Shown: positions 7,666-16,717, counted from the first letter of the stretch. The stretch is DNA of 64,000 nucleotides from Aminobacter sp. J41 (GCF_000526635.1 NZ_JAGL01000004.1:1-64000), one strand, 5' to 3'. Notes: generated by a model from the letters alone, not told the origin. Made by a program: numbers and translations.

Positions 7666-7994
7666 TCGGACCCCAAGTATTTAGTTATAACAGGCCTGAT
7701 AGCCGAAAACCGAACCGGATCAAAGTCGTCACGGGAGTCGAACGTCTCTCGCTCCAGGCGAACTAGCCGCCATCCTTGTCTGAATGCCTGGTCGACCGGC
7801 ATATAGTGGAGCGCCCTGGACTCATCATGCTCGCCGTAGTCATCGGGGAAGCCATCTTGCGCGGCTTTGTAAGCTCGCATGATTGTTGCCGTGAGCCGAG
7901 CAACTTCCTTAGTTGGAACCTCTGGCCCAAGTGCCGCCCGCAGTTCGGCAAATATCTGACGAACAAGCAAAGATTGTTTCACATTGTTTTCCAC
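7632..7994 (-). CDS. Hypothetical protein, first gene of the HNH-helicase operon
   Basis: A 120-residue acidic protein of no family I recognise. Features are an N-terminal helical segment (LLVRQIFAELRAALGPEVPT), a central acidic stretch (DGFPDDYGEHDESRALHYMP) and a second helical part ending LGSEWLQKKQEGQL. It overlaps the next gene by 34 bases and is therefore clearly part of the same operon. No signal peptide or membrane segment is visible, so it should be cytoplasmic. Its tight association with a helicase and a DNA-binding protein suggests an accessory or regulatory role in the same system. Confidence 0.7.
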   Translation of the reverse strand: MENNVKQSLLVRQIFAELRAALGPEVPTKEVARLTATIMRAYKAAQDGFPDDYGEHDESRALHYMPVDQAFRQGWRLVRLERETFDSRDDFDPVRFSAIRPVITKYLGSEWLQKKQEGQL

Positions 7995-8185
7995 CCTGCC
8001 GCAGTAAACTTTCTCCCCTGTATTAAAGCGTGACTAAATTCCCCCCAATGGTCAATGGTAACCTTGCACGACTGTGGGCTGTTTGGCGGAAGGGCACCTC
8101 CCCCTCGACGTATCGACTTGTCAGCCTGTCCCTATGGCCTCAGGTAACCAGGTGTGTGTGGGGGGGGGTCTTTTGTGCATAACGT
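7995..8185. other. Island end between the operon promoter and the comM remnant
   Basis: This stretch should contain the promoter of the three-gene operon on the minus strand. It includes a tract of nine G (8160-8168) preceded by GTGTGTGT, and a short inverted repeat (GCATAA/TTATGC) spanning the junction with comM at about 8178-8198. No gene is supported here apart from 17 chimeric codons that extend the comM fragment to a TAG at 8132. Confidence 0.5.
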
Positions 8186-8827
8186 TAAGAGATTATGCGC
8201 GCCAGCGGCCGCAATCTCCAGCGCGCGGCGGGCGCTCTCCTGCCCCTTGATGTCGGCAAGGTCGGGCAGGTTCGACGCCGGCGGCTGGATTGCGGGCTCG
8301 GGGCGCGAGAGCGCCTGCAGGCCGCGAAAGTGGTTGGCAAGCGCGATCAGGCTGCGCGGGGCGAGGATGTCGATGTCGGCGCCGGCCCATGCGGCCTCCG
8401 CACCGACGGCATGCGGGCAGATCAGCCCTTTGCCGAGCGCATTGGCGCCCACCGCGGCAGGCAGAGCGCCGGCGACCGGCGCGGTGGTGCCGTCGAGTGC
8501 GAGTTCTCCGACAACGACATAGTCGGCGAGCGCATCCGGCGGGATCGCGCCGAGCGCGGCCATCAGGCCGAGTGCAATCGGGAGGTCATAATGGCTGCCT
8601 TCCTTCGGCAGATCGGCAGGCGCAAGGTTCACGGTCACGCGCTTGGCCGGCATGGCAAGGCCGGAGGCATGGAGCGCCGCCTGCACCCGCTCGCGGCTTT
8701 CGGCCACCGCCTTGTCAGCGAGGCCGACGATCTGCATGCCCACCTTGCCGGGCGCGACCATGACCTGGACATCGACCGGAATGGCCTCGATGCCCTCGAA
8801 GGCGACAGTGGTGACGCGTGCGATCAT
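8132..8827 (-). pseudogene. comM: YifB/ComM-type Mg-chelatase-like AAA+ ATPase, truncated 5' part
   Basis: The first 214 codons encode the conserved N-terminal (ChlI-like) domain of ComM, starting MIARVTTVAFEGIEA and ending DIKGQESARRALEIAAAGAH then NLL. Intact members continue with a Walker A loop and total about 500-510 residues. Here the frame leaves the family at 8186 and runs 17 foreign residues (TLCTKDPPPHTPGYLRP) to a stop. The ATPase motifs are missing, so the product should be inactive. ComM is a branch-migration helicase that helps natural transformation in Gram-negative bacteria. The cut site, at the segment just before Walker A, marks the island insertion. Downstream in the chromosome lies gshB, a normal rhizobial neighbour. 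Confidence 0.9.
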
Positions 8828-9121
8828 GCTGCCCCCTGCCTCGCCGCATGGCGGCGTGTCCCCGAACGGAACCTTACGCCTTCAGAGAAGCACAAGCACA
8901 ACCAATTTACAAGAACATTTGCAGAACACTTTGTTTGCAGGTTGCAGGAGGTTGCATTAGCGGAACGTTTGTTCCTGATGCATTCGGAAATTTGGCCGCG
9001 ACTATTGATGCGTTGCTTCTGAAGCAGCAACGTCTCCAGCATTTCTACTGGTCAGCGCGGGAGATGCGAAAGGACGGCGGCGGGCGACGCCTTACGGCGC
9101 GCCTGCCCGGATAAGAAAAGT
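8828..9121. other. Intergenic region between comM and gshB
   Basis: Nearly 300 bases with no supported gene. It should hold the comM promoter and the 3' trailer of gshB. A GC-rich inverted stretch (GGCGGGCGACGCC...GGCGCGCCTGCCC) just before the gshB stop could form a hairpin but has no T tract. Confidence 0.5.
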
Positions 9122-10060
9122 TCAGCGCTTGGCTTCGACCGCGTCCCAGAAGAGCGCCGCAATGTCGGCGCCGCCGAAGCGCTTGACCTCGCGCACGCCT
9201 GTCGGCGAGGTGACGTTGATTTCGGTCATGTAGTCGCCGATCACGTCGATGCCGACGAGGATGAAGCCGCGCTCGCGCAGCGAGGGGCCGATGCGGGCGC
9301 AGATTTCGCGCTCGCGCTCGGTGAGTTCGGTCGGCTCGGCGCGGCCGCCGGCGTGCATGTTGGAACGCGCATCATGCTCGGCCGGGACGCGGTTGATGGC
9401 GCCGACCGGCTCGCCGTCGATCAGGATGATGCGCTTGTCGCCCTTGCGCACGTCCTTGAGGTAGCGCTGGACGATGAACGGCTCGCGGAACATCTGGCCG
9501 AACATCTCGAGCAGCGACGAGAGATTCCGGTCAGCCTCCGGCAGGTGGAAGATGCCTGCGCCGCCATTGCCGTAGAGCGGCTTGACGATGATGTCGCCGT
9601 ACTTTTCGCGGAACTCCATGACCTCGCGCGGATCCTTGGTGATCAGCGTCTCCGGCATCAGGTCGGGGAACTCGGTGACGAAGATCTTTTCCGGGCTGTT
9701 GCGCACCCAGGCCGGGTCATTGACCACGAGCGTCTTCGGGTGAATGCGCTCCAGCATGTGGGTGGTGGTGATGTAGTTCATGTCGAAGGGCGGGTCCTGG
9801 CGCAGCAGGATCACGTCGATCTCGGAGAGGTCAGTGCGAACCGGCTCGCCGAGCGTGTAGTGGTCGCCCTTCACGTCGCGGACTTCCATCTCCTCGATGC
9901 GGGCGAAGACGCGGCCATCCTGCATGGTCAGGCGGTCAGGCGTGTAGTGATAGAGCTTGTGGCCACGGCGCTGCGCCTCAAGGGACAGGGCGAACGAGGT
10001 ATCCCCGGCGATGTTGACCGTAGAGATGTGGTCCATCTGGACCGCGACCTTGAGCGACAT
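9122..10060 (-). CDS. gshB: Glutathione synthetase
   Basis: This enzyme joins gamma-glutamylcysteine and glycine with ATP to form glutathione in the cytoplasm. The 312-residue protein begins [20 protein letters not shown] and shows the prokaryotic GSH synthetase N-domain followed by an ATP-grasp domain, with [15 protein letters not shown] (glycine-rich loop), [13 protein letters not shown]-like segment ([12 protein letters not shown]) and the C-terminal [17 protein letters not shown] Mg-binding block. I chose the ATG at 10060, which matches the conserved family start, over an upstream in-frame codon. Length is typical of the family. Confidence 0.96.
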   Translation of the reverse strand: MSLKVAVQMDHISTVNIAGDTSFALSLEAQRRGHKLYHYTPDRLTMQDGRVFARIEEMEVRDVKGDHYTLGEPVRTDLSEIDVILLRQDPPFDMNYITTTHMLERIHPKTLVVNDPAWVRNSPEKIFVTEFPDLMPETLITKDPREVMEFREKYGDIIVKPLYGNGGAGIFHLPEADRNLSSLLEMFGQMFREPFIVQRYLKDVRKGDKRIILIDGEPVGAINRVPAEHDARSNMHAGGRAEPTELTEREREICARIGPSLRERGFILVGIDVIGDYMTEINVTSPTGVREVKRFGGADIAALFWDAVEAKR

Positions 10061-10205
10061 GTGACCTTCCCGTGTTCCTGATGCTCTCCGCATTTAGATG
10101 CTTGCGGCGCTCTTGCCTAGAGCGGCGGGCAAGGGCGGGCGGCGGCTTTACCCTTTCTGAAGCGGTGCGGGCTAGGCTTCGCAGCGGGAAAGGTGGGGGA
10201 GCAGT

Positions 10206-11960
10206 ATGGATATTGCCAATGTCTGTGCAGGCGGGAATTCCCGCTCGAATGCCCTCGGCCATGCCGCGATGGCGCTTGCCGGCACAGCCGCGATGCTAGC
10301 CTTCCATACAGCACGCGGATTTCCCTCGCTGGCTGACAGCGGCGGCGACAATGACAGCGTGCTGCGGCTCGTACAGGTGCGCGATCTTCTTGCCGGTCAA
10401 GGCTGGTTCGATCCGACGCAGTACCGGATGGGGCTCGAGGGCGGCTTTGCCATGCACTGGTCGCGGCTGGTCGACGCGCCGATTGCGCTGCTGGTCACCT
10501 TGTTCGGCGAAACGGTGGCGCTCATCATCTGGCCGAGCCTCCTGTTTGCGGCTTCGCTCTACCTGATTTTTCGTGCCGCCCGCGCGCTCGGCGGGGAAGC
10601 AGCGATCCTCCCCGGCTTCATCCTCGGCGGGCTTTCGCTCTATTTCGTCGGCGTGTTCCGGCCCGGCGCGCTCGACCATCACAACGTTCAGCTGGTGCTG
10701 ACCCTTGCCGCGATCGCCTGCCTGATCGACGGCAAGCGCCCGGCATGGGCAGGAATCTGTGCGGCGGGAATGCTCGCGGTCGGCATGGAGGCCGCACCTT
10801 ACGCGGCCGCGGCCTGCGTCATCGCGGCGGTATGGTTCCTGTTTGATGGAGAAAGCGGCGCACGGATTGCCCGACGTTTCGGGGCGGGCTTTGCAGCTGC
10901 CTGCGCCGCCGTCTTCTTCGGCACGATCGCGCCGCAGTCCTATTTCGCCGCAGCGTGCGACGCCTTCTCGCTGCCGCAGGCGCTGCTGGGCGTCCTTGGC
11001 GGGGCGGGGCTCGCGGCCATTGCCTCTGCGCCGGCACCGCAGTCGCGGTGGATTGGCCAGCTTATGGCGCTGGCGGCACTGGGCGCGGTTTGCGGCGCGA
11101 TCCTCGTTGCGGGATTTCCGCAGTGCCTCGGAGATCCCTATGCCGGTCTCGATCCGCGCCTGAAGGAATTCTGGCTGGGCTCCGTGGTCGAGGCGCAGTC
11201 GTTCGTCGCGCTGCTGCACGACGAACCGGCAAAACTGCTGACCGTCTATGTGACGCCCTTGCTTGGCCTTCTGGTGCTTGCCGGAATGATCCTGCGGGCA
11301 GAGAAGCGGCGCGAGGCGCTCATCGTCACCGCCTTCCTCGCCATGGCGTTCGCCGTCAGCATCTGGCAGGTGCGCGGCTCGACCTTCTCTGTGCCCCTCG
11401 CAACCATCGCGCTGGCGGCCTGGATTGGCGGCGCGCGCGCCCGCGCCGAGCGGGACAAGACGCAAAAGGCGCAGTTCGCAATGGTGCTGTCGTGGATCGT
11501 CTCGGCGAACCTCGTCTGGCAGCTGGTCGCGATGCCGTTTCTGTCGGAAGAAGAAGCGGCCGCCGGGGAAACCGCGTCGGAATGCTATGCCCATGCCGAC
11601 TATGCGGCCGCTGCCGCGCTGCCGCCGGGAACCATCGCCGTCATCTCCAATCTCGGTTCATCGGTGCTTGCCAACACTCCGCACCGGGTACTTGCAGGCC
11701 CCTATCATCGCAACCAGCAGGGCAATCTCGCCAATCTCGACCTGATGATGGCGAAGGCTGACGAAGCAGCGGAGCTCGCGCTGAAAGCGGGTGTCGACTA
11801 CGTCGCGCTCTGCCCCGGTAATCCGGAGACGAATGCGCTCGTGGAATGGGCGCCCGAGGGGCTCGTTGCCGGCCTTGCGGGCGGGCAGGCTCCCGACTGG
11901 CTCCAATCTGCCGCAACGGGACCCCTGCTGATATGGCAGGTTCATGTAAGCGACAGGTAA
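10206..11960 (+). CDS. Polytopic membrane protein, STT3/GT-C-like
   Basis: A 584-residue inner-membrane protein with about ten to twelve hydrophobic segments and a soluble C-terminal domain (from about residue 450). The N-terminal loop contains SGGDNDSVLRLVQVRDLLAG and GWFDPTQYRMGLEGG, then MHWSRLVDAP and a RPGALDHHNVQ segment. This acidic loop plus HHN arrangement resembles GT-C glycosyltransferases of the oligosaccharyltransferase STT3 type, which use lipid-linked sugars. The donor and acceptor are unknown and no glycan genes lie nearby. It has a good ribosome binding site (GGGGGAG) before the ATG. It could also be a GT-C fold protein without transferase activity. Confidence 0.75.
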   Translation: MDIANVCAGGNSRSNALGHAAMALAGTAAMLAFHTARGFPSLADSGGDNDSVLRLVQVRDLLAGQGWFDPTQYRMGLEGGFAMHWSRLVDAPIALLVTLFGETVALIIWPSLLFAASLYLIFRAARALGGEAAILPGFILGGLSLYFVGVFRPGALDHHNVQLVLTLAAIACLIDGKRPAWAGICAAGMLAVGMEAAPYAAAACVIAAVWFLFDGESGARIARRFGAGFAAACAAVFFGTIAPQSYFAAACDAFSLPQALLGVLGGAGLAAIASAPAPQSRWIGQLMALAALGAVCGAILVAGFPQCLGDPYAGLDPRLKEFWLGSVVEAQSFVALLHDEPAKLLTVYVTPLLGLLVLAGMILRAEKRREALIVTAFLAMAFAVSIWQVRGSTFSVPLATIALAAWIGGARARAERDKTQKAQFAMVLSWIVSANLVWQLVAMPFLSEEEAAAGETASECYAHADYAAAAALPPGTIAVISNLGSSVLANTPHRVLAGPYHRNQQGNLANLDLMMAKADEAAELALKAGVDYVALCPGNPETNALVEWAPEGLVAGLAGGQAPDWLQSAATGPLLIWQVHVSDR

Positions 11961-12055
11961 TAAAGGGAAATCTGCGGCAACGATACGCTTCCTAAACACT
12001 TTTGTGAGAGGGTCTCACTGGGGGAAACCAAACGTACCTAGCGTCAGGGGAGACA

Positions 12056-13408
12056 ATGCCGAACCCGTTTGCCATAGGACCAGTTGCTTCGGAGGGTACA
12101 GATCTTGCCTTCACCGATCCGCTGACGGGTCTTGGCAATCTGCGGCGGTTCTTCGACAAGATCGACCGCCTCATCGTCGAGCGCGCCGACGACCCGGCGC
12201 CGTTTGCGATCGGCATCCTCGACCTCGACGGCTTCAAGCCGATCAACGACCTGTTCGGCCGCAAGGCGGGTGACGACATCCTGCAGCAGGTGGCGATGCG
12301 CCTGCGCGCGGCAATGGATCCGCATTCAACGGTCTCGCGCGTAGGCGCAGACGAGTTTGCCTTCCTGTTTCCGATGGTGTTCAGCGAAGAAGCAGTCGTC
12401 GAGCGCACCAACATGCTGATCGAGATCCTGTCGGCTCCCTATGATGTCGGCAACCGCACCGCGCGGCTCTCCGCCTCCGCCGGCTGCTCGCTCCTGTTCT
12501 CATGCGATGAAAACACCGAGACGCTGGTCTCGAAGGCGGAAACCGCGCTTTACCACGCCAAGCGCTCCGGGCGCGGCAAGGTGGTGGTCTACACCCGTGA
12601 GATGGAAGAAGCCGCCAAGCGCATCACCCGCATCGAGCAGGCGTTGCGCCGCGCCGTTTCCGCCGGCGAGGTCGAGCCGTTCTTCCAGCCGATCGTCGAT
12701 CTGCGCAGCCGCCGCGTCATCGGCTTCGAGGCACTTGCACGCTGGACCGATCGCGACCTCGGCTTCGTGCCGCCGGACGTATTCATCCCGATTGCCGAGG
12801 AGCGCGGCATCATCGGATCGCTGAGCCAGCTGCTCCTGGAGAAGGCGACGCGCGCCGCCAATCAGTGGCCTGACGAGCTATTCCTGTCGTTCAACCTGTC
12901 GCCCTCGCAGCTGGTCGACCAGAACACCGCCTACCAGGTGCTGTCGATGCTCGCCCGCAACCAGTTCGACCCGCGCCGGCTCGAGATCGAGATCACCGAG
13001 ACCGGCCTGATGACCGACGCGAGCTCCGCCGAGAAGATCATCAGCGAATTGCGCGGCGTCGGCATGCGCATCTCGCTCGACGATTTCGGCACCGGTCAGT
13101 CCTCGCTCGGACGCCTGCGCGACTTCCAGTTCGACAAGCTGAAGATCGACCGCGCCTTCGTCTCGTCGATCCTCGAGGACAAGCCGTCGGAGCACATCAT
13201 CCGCGCCATTCTTGCCATGTGCGAGGGGCTCGGCATGAACGTAGTGGCCGAAGGCATCGAGACCGATGCCCAGGCTGCGCGGCTGACGGAATTCGGATGC
13301 ACCGGCGGGCAGGGCTACCTGTTCGGAAAACCGAACAACTCGGAACTCACCATGGCCTTCCTTCACGAAGTCTATGGCGTCAAGAAACGTTCCCGTATTG
13401 CGGTCTGA
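12056..13408 (+). CDS. GGDEF-EAL protein, probable cyclic-di-GMP phosphodiesterase
   Basis: A 450-residue cytoplasmic protein with a short N-terminus, a GGDEF domain (about residues 20-180) and an EAL domain (about 195-440). The GGDEF signature reads RVGADEFAF, with Ala in the second position, so diguanylate cyclase activity is doubtful. The EAL domain keeps its key elements: FEALARW, NLSPSQL, EITETGL, LDDFGTGQSSL, LKIDRAFV, VVAEGIET and GQGYLFGKP. I infer that it degrades c-di-GMP, with the GGDEF part possibly sensing GTP. No sensory domain or membrane anchor is visible. It converges on the RlpA-like gene with 3 bp between stops. Confidence 0.93.
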   Translation: MPNPFAIGPVASEGTDLAFTDPLTGLGNLRRFFDKIDRLIVERADDPAPFAIGILDLDGFKPINDLFGRKAGDDILQQVAMRLRAAMDPHSTVSRVGADEFAFLFPMVFSEEAVVERTNMLIEILSAPYDVGNRTARLSASAGCSLLFSCDENTETLVSKAETALYHAKRSGRGKVVVYTREMEEAAKRITRIEQALRRAVSAGEVEPFFQPIVDLRSRRVIGFEALARWTDRDLGFVPPDVFIPIAEERGIIGSLSQLLLEKATRAANQWPDELFLSFNLSPSQLVDQNTAYQVLSMLARNQFDPRRLEIEITETGLMTDASSAEKIISELRGVGMRISLDDFGTGQSSLGRLRDFQFDKLKIDRAFVSSILEDKPSEHIIRAILAMCEGLGMNVVAEGIETDAQAARLTEFGCTGGQGYLFGKPNNSELTMAFLHEVYGVKKRSRIAV

Positions 13409-13411
13409 CCC

Positions 13412-13756
13412 CTAGCCGACCTTCTGCAGGCAGATCTTCGTGTGCCCGGCCCGGATGAACCCGAGTTCCGCCGCGGCTGCCTTCGACAGATCGATCACCC
13501 GGCCGCTGATGAACGGGCCGCGATCGTTGACCCGCACCACGACCGACTTGCCGTTGCGCTGGTTGGTGACCTTGATTTTTGATCCGAAGGGGAGAGAGCG
13601 GTGCGCCGCCGTCATGGCGGAGGGGTTCATGCGTTCGCCGGAAGCCGTCTTGGACCCGAGCGCATACCAGGATGCACCACCACATTGGGCCGCGGCTTGA
13701 ACCACCGAGAGAGAGAGAAATGCTGCTGCGAGGGTAACGGCCTTTGATGCCTTCAT
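13412..13756 (-). CDS. RlpA-like double-psi beta-barrel protein, secreted
   Basis: A 114-residue exported protein. A signal peptide ([20 protein letters not shown], cleavage near AAAQ) precedes a single DPBB domain with [38 protein letters not shown] and [28 protein letters not shown] contains the aspartate required for lytic transglycosylase activity in RlpA. The protein lacks the SPOR domain of full-length RlpA, so it is the short form common in Rhizobiales. Likely role: cleavage of peptidoglycan glycan strands in the periplasm. Confidence 0.88.
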   Translation of the reverse strand: MKASKAVTLAAAFLSLSVVQAAAQCGGASWYALGSKTASGERMNPSAMTAAHRSLPFGSKIKVTNQRNGKSVVVRVNDRGPFISGRVIDLSKAAAAELGFIRAGHTKICLQKVG

Positions 13757-13968
13757 GCGCCGGGGTGCTCCTGATTGTTGAACCTGGACCCGCGCGTAGA
13801 AAGGGAATCAGGCAGGGATCGGACCCTGCCGGACAATTATCGAGTCACAATGTTACATTGCGGCCGTGCAATGCCCGGTTGCATGCCGGGGATTTCCCGC
13901 CGCGGAGAGGTTCGCAGCCGCGCGTTTTTCTCTAAGATGCGTCCGACTTCATCCGGAGGGAGGACGAG

Positions 13969-14526
13969 ATGGCAGTGACGGCAGAAGCCGGCAACATCGG
14001 CTGGAAAGGGATCGACGCAATCCTGCCCGGCGTCGACGGTAACGATCACCAGCTTTCCGCCCACTGCGGTCCGGGCGGTCTCGTCATCGCCTTCATCTGC
14101 AACCACTGCCCCTATGTGAAGGGGCAGATCGAACGCATGGTCGCGGACGCTGCATTTCTCGACGCACACGGCGTCGGCTTCGTCGCCATCAACTCGAACG
14201 ATGCGACCGCCTACCCGGAAGATTCCTTTGAAAACATGAAGTTGTTCGCACGCGAACACCGCATGCGCTTCCCCTACCTCTACGACGAAGACCAGTCGGT
14301 CGCCCGCGCCTACGGGGCGGTTTGCACGCCCGACATCTTCGGCTTCGACGCCGACATGCGGCTGCAGTATCGCGGACGGCTGGATGCCTCACGCCATCGC
14401 GACGCGCCGGCGGATCTCAGGCGCGACCTCGTCGAGGCGATGATCGAAATCGCCCGCACGGGCAAGGGCCCGGCGGAGCAAATCCCTTCGATCGGCTGTT
14501 CCATCAAATGGAAGAACCCGCAATAG
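13969..14526 (+). CDS. Thioredoxin-fold protein (AhpC/TSA-Redoxin type)
   Basis: A 185-residue cytoplasmic protein with a peroxiredoxin-like thioredoxin fold. The active site reads FICNHCPYVKGQ, a CxxC pair typical of this conserved thioredoxin-family group. FPYLYDEDQSVARAYGAVCT provides the cis-proline-region equivalent with a third cysteine, and the end (SIGCSIKWKN) carries another conserved CSIKW motif. It probably acts as a thiol oxidoreductase, with unknown partner. The ATG is preceded by GGAGGGAGGA. It stands alone between convergent and co-directional genes. Confidence 0.88.
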   Translation: MAVTAEAGNIGWKGIDAILPGVDGNDHQLSAHCGPGGLVIAFICNHCPYVKGQIERMVADAAFLDAHGVGFVAINSNDATAYPEDSFENMKLFAREHRMRFPYLYDEDQSVARAYGAVCTPDIFGFDADMRLQYRGRLDASRHRDAPADLRRDLVEAMIEIARTGKGPAEQIPSIGCSIKWKNPQ

Positions 14527-14642
14527 CGCTTCCCTTCTGGCGCGGTCGATAGCCTTCTGTGGCGCTGTCGAGCTCAGGATTGATGGGCCCTAATCAAAGC
14601 AGAAAATTTGTGAAGCAGTTTAAGGCTGCGACAGGAAACCTC

Positions 14643-15863
14643 ATGCCTCAGTCATCCCGCCACCCGGACATCGACGGCCGCTACGCCTGGCTTAGACTCA
14701 TCCTGTCGATCCTGATCGGCACCATCGGCAGCGTCGGCATGTGGTCCGTCGTCGTGGTGCTGCCGGAAGTGCAGGCGGAATTTGCCGTCGACCGCGCCTC
14801 GGCTTCGCTGCCCTACACGATGACGATGGTGGGTTTCGCGATCGGCAATGTCTGGCTTGGCCGCTTCGCCGACCGTGCCGGCATTGTCGTGCCGCTGCTG
14901 CTGGCAACCGCAGCGCTGTTCCTTGGCTACATCGCTGCTGCGGTCGTCACCTCCATCTGGCTGTTTGCCATTCTGCAGGCGCTGGTTGGCTTTGGTGCTG
15001 CCGCGACCTTCGGCCCACTGATGGCCGACCTTTCGCACTGGTTCGACAAGCGCCGCGGCGTTGCCGTCGCGGCGGCCGCCAGCGGCAACTATTTTGGCGG
15101 CGCCATCTGGCCGATCCTGATGCAGATGACAATAACCAGCGAGGGATGGCGCTTCACCTATGCGGTCATCGGCATTGCCTGCCTCGTCGGCATGCTGCCG
15201 CTTGCCCTGATGCTGCGCCGGCGCGCGCCGCATGTCGGCGCCCCGGCTGGCACCCCTCAGGTTGCACCGCCACGGCAGATCGACCTCTCGCCGCGCGCGC
15301 TGCAGCTCCTGCTGGCGATTGCCGGCATCGGCTGCTGCATGGCTATGGCAATGCCGCAGGTGCACATCGTTGCCTACTGCGTCGACCTCGGCTTCGGCGT
15401 CGCGCGCGGCGCTGAGATGCTGGCGCTGATGCTGGTCGGTGGCGTGTTCAGCCGCCTCGCCTCAGGCTTCCTCGCCGACTACATCGGCGGCGTGAAGACG
15501 CTGCTGATCGGCTCGGTGCTGCAGTGCCTGGCGCTCACCGCTTACATCCCATTCGACGGGCTTGCCTCGCTCTACATCGTTTCGCTGGTGTTTGGCCTGT
15601 CGCAGGGCGGCATCGTTCCGGCCTATGCGATCATCATTCGCGAATATCTGCCGGCGCACGAGGCTGGTCAGCGCGTTGGTCTGGTGATCCTCGCCACCAT
15701 CGTCGGCATGGCGGTCGGCGGCTGGATGTCTGGCTGGATCTACGACGTCACCGGCTCGTATGCCGCAGCCTTCCTCAATGGCATTGGCTGGAACGTGCTC
15801 AACATCGCGATCATGCTGTTGATCCTGTGGCGCACGCGCCTGCCTCGCGCCGCCACCGCCTGA
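14643..15863 (+). CDS. MFS transporter
   Basis: A 406-residue inner-membrane carrier with twelve predicted transmembrane segments. The loop between segments 2 and 3 contains WLGRFADRAGIVVPLL, a form of the MFS motif A. The best match by appearance is the monocarboxylate/oxalate-type group (OFA-like). I chose the ATG at 14643 (MPQSSRHPDIDG) because the upstream in-frame codons look non-native. It is followed after 31 bp by a BKACE enzyme on the same strand, so it may import that enzyme's substrate. The substrate itself cannot be read from the sequence. Confidence 0.88.
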   Translation: MPQSSRHPDIDGRYAWLRLILSILIGTIGSVGMWSVVVVLPEVQAEFAVDRASASLPYTMTMVGFAIGNVWLGRFADRAGIVVPLLLATAALFLGYIAAAVVTSIWLFAILQALVGFGAAATFGPLMADLSHWFDKRRGVAVAAAASGNYFGGAIWPILMQMTITSEGWRFTYAVIGIACLVGMLPLALMLRRRAPHVGAPAGTPQVAPPRQIDLSPRALQLLLAIAGIGCCMAMAMPQVHIVAYCVDLGFGVARGAEMLALMLVGGVFSRLASGFLADYIGGVKTLLIGSVLQCLALTAYIPFDGLASLYIVSLVFGLSQGGIVPAYAIIIREYLPAHEAGQRVGLVILATIVGMAVGGWMSGWIYDVTGSYAAAFLNGIGWNVLNIAIMLLILWRTRLPRAATA

Positions 15864-15894
15864 AGTTACCAAACAGAAATACAGGAACGTCCCG

Positions 15895-16713
15895 ATGACG
15901 AAGCCCTTTGCCATCGCCGTTGCGCCCAACGGAGCGCGCCGCACCAAGGCCGATCACCCGCGACTGCCGATGACTGCATCAGAAATCGCGCGCGACGCCG
16001 CCGAAGCGCTGGAAGCAGGGGCGGCGATGATCCACCTGCATGTGCGCGACACAAACGGTGCCCATACGCTGGATGCCGACCTCTACCGCGAGGCGGTGGC
16101 GGCGGTGAAGGAAACCGTCGGCGACCGTCTCGTCATCCAGATCACCACAGAAGCCGTCGGCCGCTACACGCCGCAGGAGCAGATTGCGGTGATCGATGCG
16201 TTGACGCCGGAATCAGTATCGATCGCACTGCGCGAAATCCTGCCCGAAGGTCAGGATGAGCGCGAGGCGGCGGCACTGTTCGAACGGATCGAAAAGGCCG
16301 GCACGCTCTACCAGATCATCATCTACGAGGCGGCCGAGCTGGCGCGGCTCGATCAGCTGGCCGCGCGCGGCATCCTCCCCGAGGGGCCGCTCGCGGTGCT
16401 GGCGGTCGCCGGCCGCTACACCGAGCAGGGCGCGACCGACGCCGAGCTCAACGCCTACATCGCCGCAAACATTTCCCGGCACCAGTGGATGATGTGCGCC
16501 TTCGGGCCGCAGGAAACGCAGTTCATGATCCGCGCGGCGCATGCCGGCGGCAATGCCCGCGTCGGCTTCGAGAACAATCTCTGGCTGCCCGACGGCTCAA
16601 TTGCGCCGTCGAATGCGGCGATCGTTGCCGCAACTGCCGCCGGGTGCGCGGCATCCGGCCGTCCGCTCGCCTCCGCGGACGACCTGCGCAGAGGCTGGCG
16701 GCTGCCAGCCTGA
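15895..16713 (+). CDS. BKACE family enzyme (3-keto-5-aminohexanoate cleavage enzyme-like, DUF849)
   Basis: A 272-residue zinc-dependent enzyme that condenses a beta-keto acid with acetyl-CoA to give a CoA ester and acetoacetate in characterised members. The TIM-barrel start carries the metal-binding motif MIHLHVRDTNG. Later conserved pieces are ITTEAVGRYTPQEQ, MMCAFGPQETQFM and ARVGFENNLWLPDG, the last with the family glutamate and asparagine. The particular beta-keto acid is unknown. It probably forms an operon with the MFS gene upstream and converges with the Lrp-type gene, with 4 bp between stops. Confidence 0.92.
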   Translation: MTKPFAIAVAPNGARRTKADHPRLPMTASEIARDAAEALEAGAAMIHLHVRDTNGAHTLDADLYREAVAAVKETVGDRLVIQITTEAVGRYTPQEQIAVIDALTPESVSIALREILPEGQDEREAAALFERIEKAGTLYQIIIYEAAELARLDQLAARGILPEGPLAVLAVAGRYTEQGATDAELNAYIAANISRHQWMMCAFGPQETQFMIRAAHAGGNARVGFENNLWLPDGSIAPSNAAIVAATAAGCAASGRPLASADDLRRGWRLPA

Positions 16714-16717
16714 CGCG

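Larger units (their letters stand above)
1..8187. mobile_element. Right-hand part of a genomic island inserted in comM
   Basis: This stretch carries insertion sequences, a serine recombinase, a methyltransferase and an HNH-helicase operon, and is visibly less GC-rich than the DNA after about 8.2 kb. It ends inside the conserved coding sequence of a comM/yifB gene, right after the residues HNLL that precede the expected Walker A loop. The left end is outside the window, so the total size, the integration enzyme and the duplicated target cannot be read here. The boundary is certain to within about 10 bases on the comM side; calling the whole stretch one element is an inference. Confidence 0.75.

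Noticed and set aside
8100-8250. A tRNA gene or tRNA-derived attachment site at the island boundary
   Set aside because: No cloverleaf or CCA-like 3' end is visible; the boundary lies in the comM coding sequence.
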